This document shows, piece by piece, positions 62,009 through 64,000 of a stretch of 64,000 nt of DNA; the stretch's first letter is position 1, and each line of letters begins with the position of its first letter. The DNA comes from Kocuria palustris (GTDB lineage Bacteria; Actinomycetota; Actinomycetes; Actinomycetales; Micrococcaceae). The stretch lies in NCBI RefSeq assembly GCF_007666205.1, contig NZ_VDOR01000002.1, positions 124,001 to 188,000 of the forward strand. The letters run 5' to 3'. The notes below the pieces were generated by a model. It saw only the letters and a program-made list of their open reading frames with translations. It had not been told where the DNA came from and did not search any database. The translations under genes and the position numbers were made by a program.

Positions 62009-63469
62009 TCAGGGGCGGTTGACGCGCAGGACCCGGCCGGCAGGACGGAGGGCCGGCTGCGTGTCGTCGTCCGGGGCCTCGTCCGACCGGGCGCCGTCGC
62101 CGCTGCCGTCGTCGGCGAAGCCGGCGACCTCCTTGCGGGGCAGATCGGGCACGAGCGGGCCGATGCCGCGCAGCAGCTCGAGCGTGACGTCCTCGTGCCG
62201 GTCGACGGGGACGAAGCCGGGCTCGAGCGGCACCTCGCGCTCACCCGGGACGACGACCACGGGCATGCCGGCAGCGCATGCCGACTGGGCGCCGGCGATC
62301 GAGTCCTCGACCGCGATGCAGTCCTCCGGCGCCGTCATGAGCCGATCGGCGGCGGTGCGGTACGGCTCGGGGTGCGGCTTGGCGTGCACGACGTCCTCGC
62401 GGGAGACCGCTGCTCGGATCGCGTGGGGTGCGGCGGCCGCGGTCCCGGCGACGACCGCGGCCAGGGCATTGGTGACGATCGCCGCGGGGATCCCGGCGGC
62501 GGCGAGCTCGTCGAGCAGCTCCGGGCGCGCCGGCAGGAACGGGACCCGCTCGGCCGTCGCGGCCGCGACCTCCGCCCCGATGCGGTCGGTGATCTCCTGC
62601 AGCCCGCCGTCGGCGCCGCGGTCGATCATCAGCTGCGCCGACTCCTGCACCGTCCGGCCCAGGGTGCGCTGATCGTCCGCATCGGTCCAGTCCTGGCCGA
62701 AGGAGCCGGCGACGGTGCGCTTGGCGACCGCCCACTCGGGCTCGGTGTCCACCAGGGTGCCGTCGTGATCGAGCAGGACCGCCTTGGGCCAGGAGCGCTG
62801 CTCCGGATCGAGCCATTCGAGCAGCGCGAGGCTGAGCTGGCGATGATCGGCCAGATGGACGGCCCCCTGCTCCGGGGGCACCGCGACCGTGCCGGGCACG
62901 ACGACGACCGTCATGCCGGCGGCCTGGGCGGCTTCGACGCCGGAGGGGGAGTCCTCGATGGCCACGCACTGCGCCGGATCCACGCGCAGCCGGCGGGCGG
63001 CCTCGAGATAGCCCTCGGGGGAGGGCTTGGCGGCGATGCCGTCGGCGAGCTCCCGGTCCCCGATGATGACGTCGAACATCGACTCGGGGCCCTTGGACGC
63101 GGTGTGCTCGGCCATCTCGGTCGTGGCGTTCGTGACGATCGCCGCCGGGATGCCCGCGGCGGCCACCTCCTCGAGCAGCCGTGCGACCCCCGGGATGAAG
63201 CCGGGATCGTGCTCTCGGAGCACCTCCCGGGACAGCCTGACGAGGCGCTCGCCGATCTCGCGGTCCTCGAGGTCGACGCCGCGCTCGCGCAGCCGCTCGA
63301 GCGTGAGGGCGATCGACCTGCCCATGACGTCCGTCGAGTCCGACGACGTCCAGGTCCCGCCGTGCTCAGCGGCCAGCCGGCGCTTGGCGAGGTCCCAGAG
63401 GGGCTCGGTGTCGAGCAGGGTGCCGTCGTGGTCGAACAGGACGGCCTGGGGGAACGTGCGTGGGGCCAT
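62009..63469 (-). CDS. Tandem HAD-superfamily phosphatase (two beta-PGM-like domains)
   Basis: 486 residues containing two complete HAD domains. Domain 1: DHDGT at 13-17, TNATTEMAE, and KPSPEGYLEAARRL with EDSPSGVEAAQAAGM. Domain 2: DHDGT near 232-236, TNALAAVVAGT and KPHPEPYRTAADRL with EDSIAGAQSACAAGM. Both keep the nucleophile and acid-base Asp, so both could be active. The C-tail of about 45 residues is acidic. Members dephosphorylate small sugar phosphates or related metabolites; substrate unknown. TAGGGT lies 7 bases before ATG 63469, with a weak GGTGGAG overlapping, so it may be leaderless. Confidence 0.88.
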   Translation of the reverse strand: MAPRTFPQAVLFDHDGTLLDTEPLWDLAKRRLAAEHGGTWTSSDSTDVMGRSIALTLERLRERGVDLEDREIGERLVRLSREVLREHDPGFIPGVARLLEEVAAAGIPAAIVTNATTEMAEHTASKGPESMFDVIIGDRELADGIAAKPSPEGYLEAARRLRVDPAQCVAIEDSPSGVEAAQAAGMTVVVVPGTVAVPPEQGAVHLADHRQLSLALLEWLDPEQRSWPKAVLLDHDGTLVDTEPEWAVAKRTVAGSFGQDWTDADDQRTLGRTVQESAQLMIDRGADGGLQEITDRIGAEVAAATAERVPFLPARPELLDELAAAGIPAAIVTNALAAVVAGTAAAAPHAIRAAVSREDVVHAKPHPEPYRTAADRLMTAPEDCIAVEDSIAGAQSACAAGMPVVVVPGEREVPLEPGFVPVDRHEDVTLELLRGIGPLVPDLPRKEVAGFADDGSGDGARSDEAPDDDTQPALRPAGRVLRVNRP

Positions 63470-63558
63470 GGGCTCCACCCTATCGGCGCCCTGGCCGGGC
63501 GCCTCGGCGATCGGGCGGCGCCGGTTCCGAGGGGCTCGACGCATCGCGCGGCGCGGCG

Positions 63559-64000
63559 TCAGTCGTGGCCGTGGCCCAGGCTCTCGTGGCGGCGATGCGA
63601 GGCCGGCTCCAGCTGGAAGGTCGTGTGCTGCACCGCGACCGGGAAGTGCTCGACGGCGCACAGCTGCAGGGCGTCCAGGACGGAGGGCAGGGAGCCGTCG
63701 TGGAAGCACTCGTCCTCGACGACGACGTGCGCGGTGAGCACGGGGACCCCTGTGGCGACCAGGCTGGCGTGCAGGTCGTGGACGGCGACGACGTGCGGGA
63801 CGGTCTCGAGGTGCTCGGCGACCTCGGCCACGTCCAGCCCGCGCGGTGCGGACTCGAGCAGCACCGAGCCGGACTCCCGCAGCAGGAGCAGGGCCCTCGG
63901 CAGGATCAGCACGGCGATCAGCAGGCCGGCCAGCGCGTCGGCCCCGGTCCAGCCCGTGAAGCGGATCGCGGCAGCCGCCGCGATCACGGCCACGGAGCCC
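63559..64000 (-). CDS. CDF family cation efflux protein, C-terminal part (runs off window)
   Basis: The last 147 codons are in the window. They contain a final transmembrane stretch with WTGADALAGLLIAVLILPRALLLLRESGSVLLESAPRGLD, matching the CDF pattern in which a DxxxD-type metal site lies in helix V, followed by the cytoplasmic ferredoxin-like metal domain: VAVHDLHASLVATGVPVLTAHVVVEDE. The C-terminus is His-rich (HRRHESLGHGHD), suiting zinc or cobalt binding. Exports Zn2+ or similar ions in the family. Confidence 0.85.
   Translation of the reverse strand, partial: GSVAVIAAAAAIRFTGWTGADALAGLLIAVLILPRALLLLRESGSVLLESAPRGLDVAEVAEHLETVPHVVAVHDLHASLVATGVPVLTAHVVVEDECFHDGSLPSVLDALQLCAVEHFPVAVQHTTFQLEPASHRRHESLGHGHD

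Overview
This is a very GC-rich chromosomal window with dense, short-spaced genes. Many GTG starts and ATGA/GTGA stop-start overlaps, a HspR/HAIR-controlled dnaK operon, an LpqY-SugABC trehalose importer and a 6C-type small RNA all point to an actinomycete. Gene content fits Micrococcales, perhaps Micrococcaceae (Kocuria-like), but no rRNA or species marker is present to prove it. No insertion sequence, prophage, integrase, CRISPR array or island boundary was seen. The region reads as core and catabolic chromosome.

Layout. Positions 1-6.5 kb hold benzoate catabolism: benABCD on the minus strand, the start of a LuxR/MalT-type regulator beyond the operon terminator, and divergent catA. Together these convert benzoate to cis,cis-muconate; the later beta-ketoadipate genes are not here. 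At 6.56-6.73 kb lies a strong promoter followed by a three-hairpin 6C-like RNA. From 6.8 to 13.5 kb are a membrane protein, a GNAT-like protein, a GST/xenobiotic reductase, a CitE-like lyase and malQ. From 13.5 to 15 kb a doubly promoted, long-leader operon encodes cysteine-poor L28, L33 and S14, followed by HU. From 15.2 to 23.3 kb runs a copper-handling cluster: His-rich membrane protein, CopC, PCuAC chaperone, Tat-exported DyP peroxidase, CopD-CtaG fusion and a thioredoxin/NHL protein.

From 25.2 to 29.6 kb is the lpqY-sugABC trehalose importer with a CRP/GlxR-like site upstream. Then come an AEC transporter abutting panD, a methyltransferase, tRNA-Gly(CCC), dcd and an MFS protein. From 34.4 to 41.5 kb is a complete Mrp cation/proton antiporter operon (A/B fused, C, D, E, F, G), with every junction overlapping by 4 bases. 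At 42.1-45.6 kb a TPP riboswitch precedes a YkoE S-component and a single polypeptide joining two ECF ATPases to the T component, a thiamine-type uptake system.

From 46.8 to 51.3 kb is dnaK-grpE-dnaJ-hspR, with a consensus promoter bracketed by two HAIR operators. Next are a BCCT osmolyte carrier, trmB, a Bcr/CflA-type exporter, an alanine/glycine cation symporter, an aldose-epimerase-like protein, DoxX, an SDR, a DEAD-box helicase with a long leader, a tandem HAD phosphatase and a truncated CDF metal exporter.

Two regulatory themes recur. Strong GC hairpins close most transcription units. At least seven genes have a TANNNT -10 element only 6-7 bases before the start codon and no Shine-Dalgarno, suggesting leaderless transcripts. 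The least ordinary items are the FCD-like domain fused to BenC, the one-chain ECF A-A-T module under a TPP riboswitch, the 6C-like RNA, the tandem HAD protein and the structured leader of the ribosomal protein operon.
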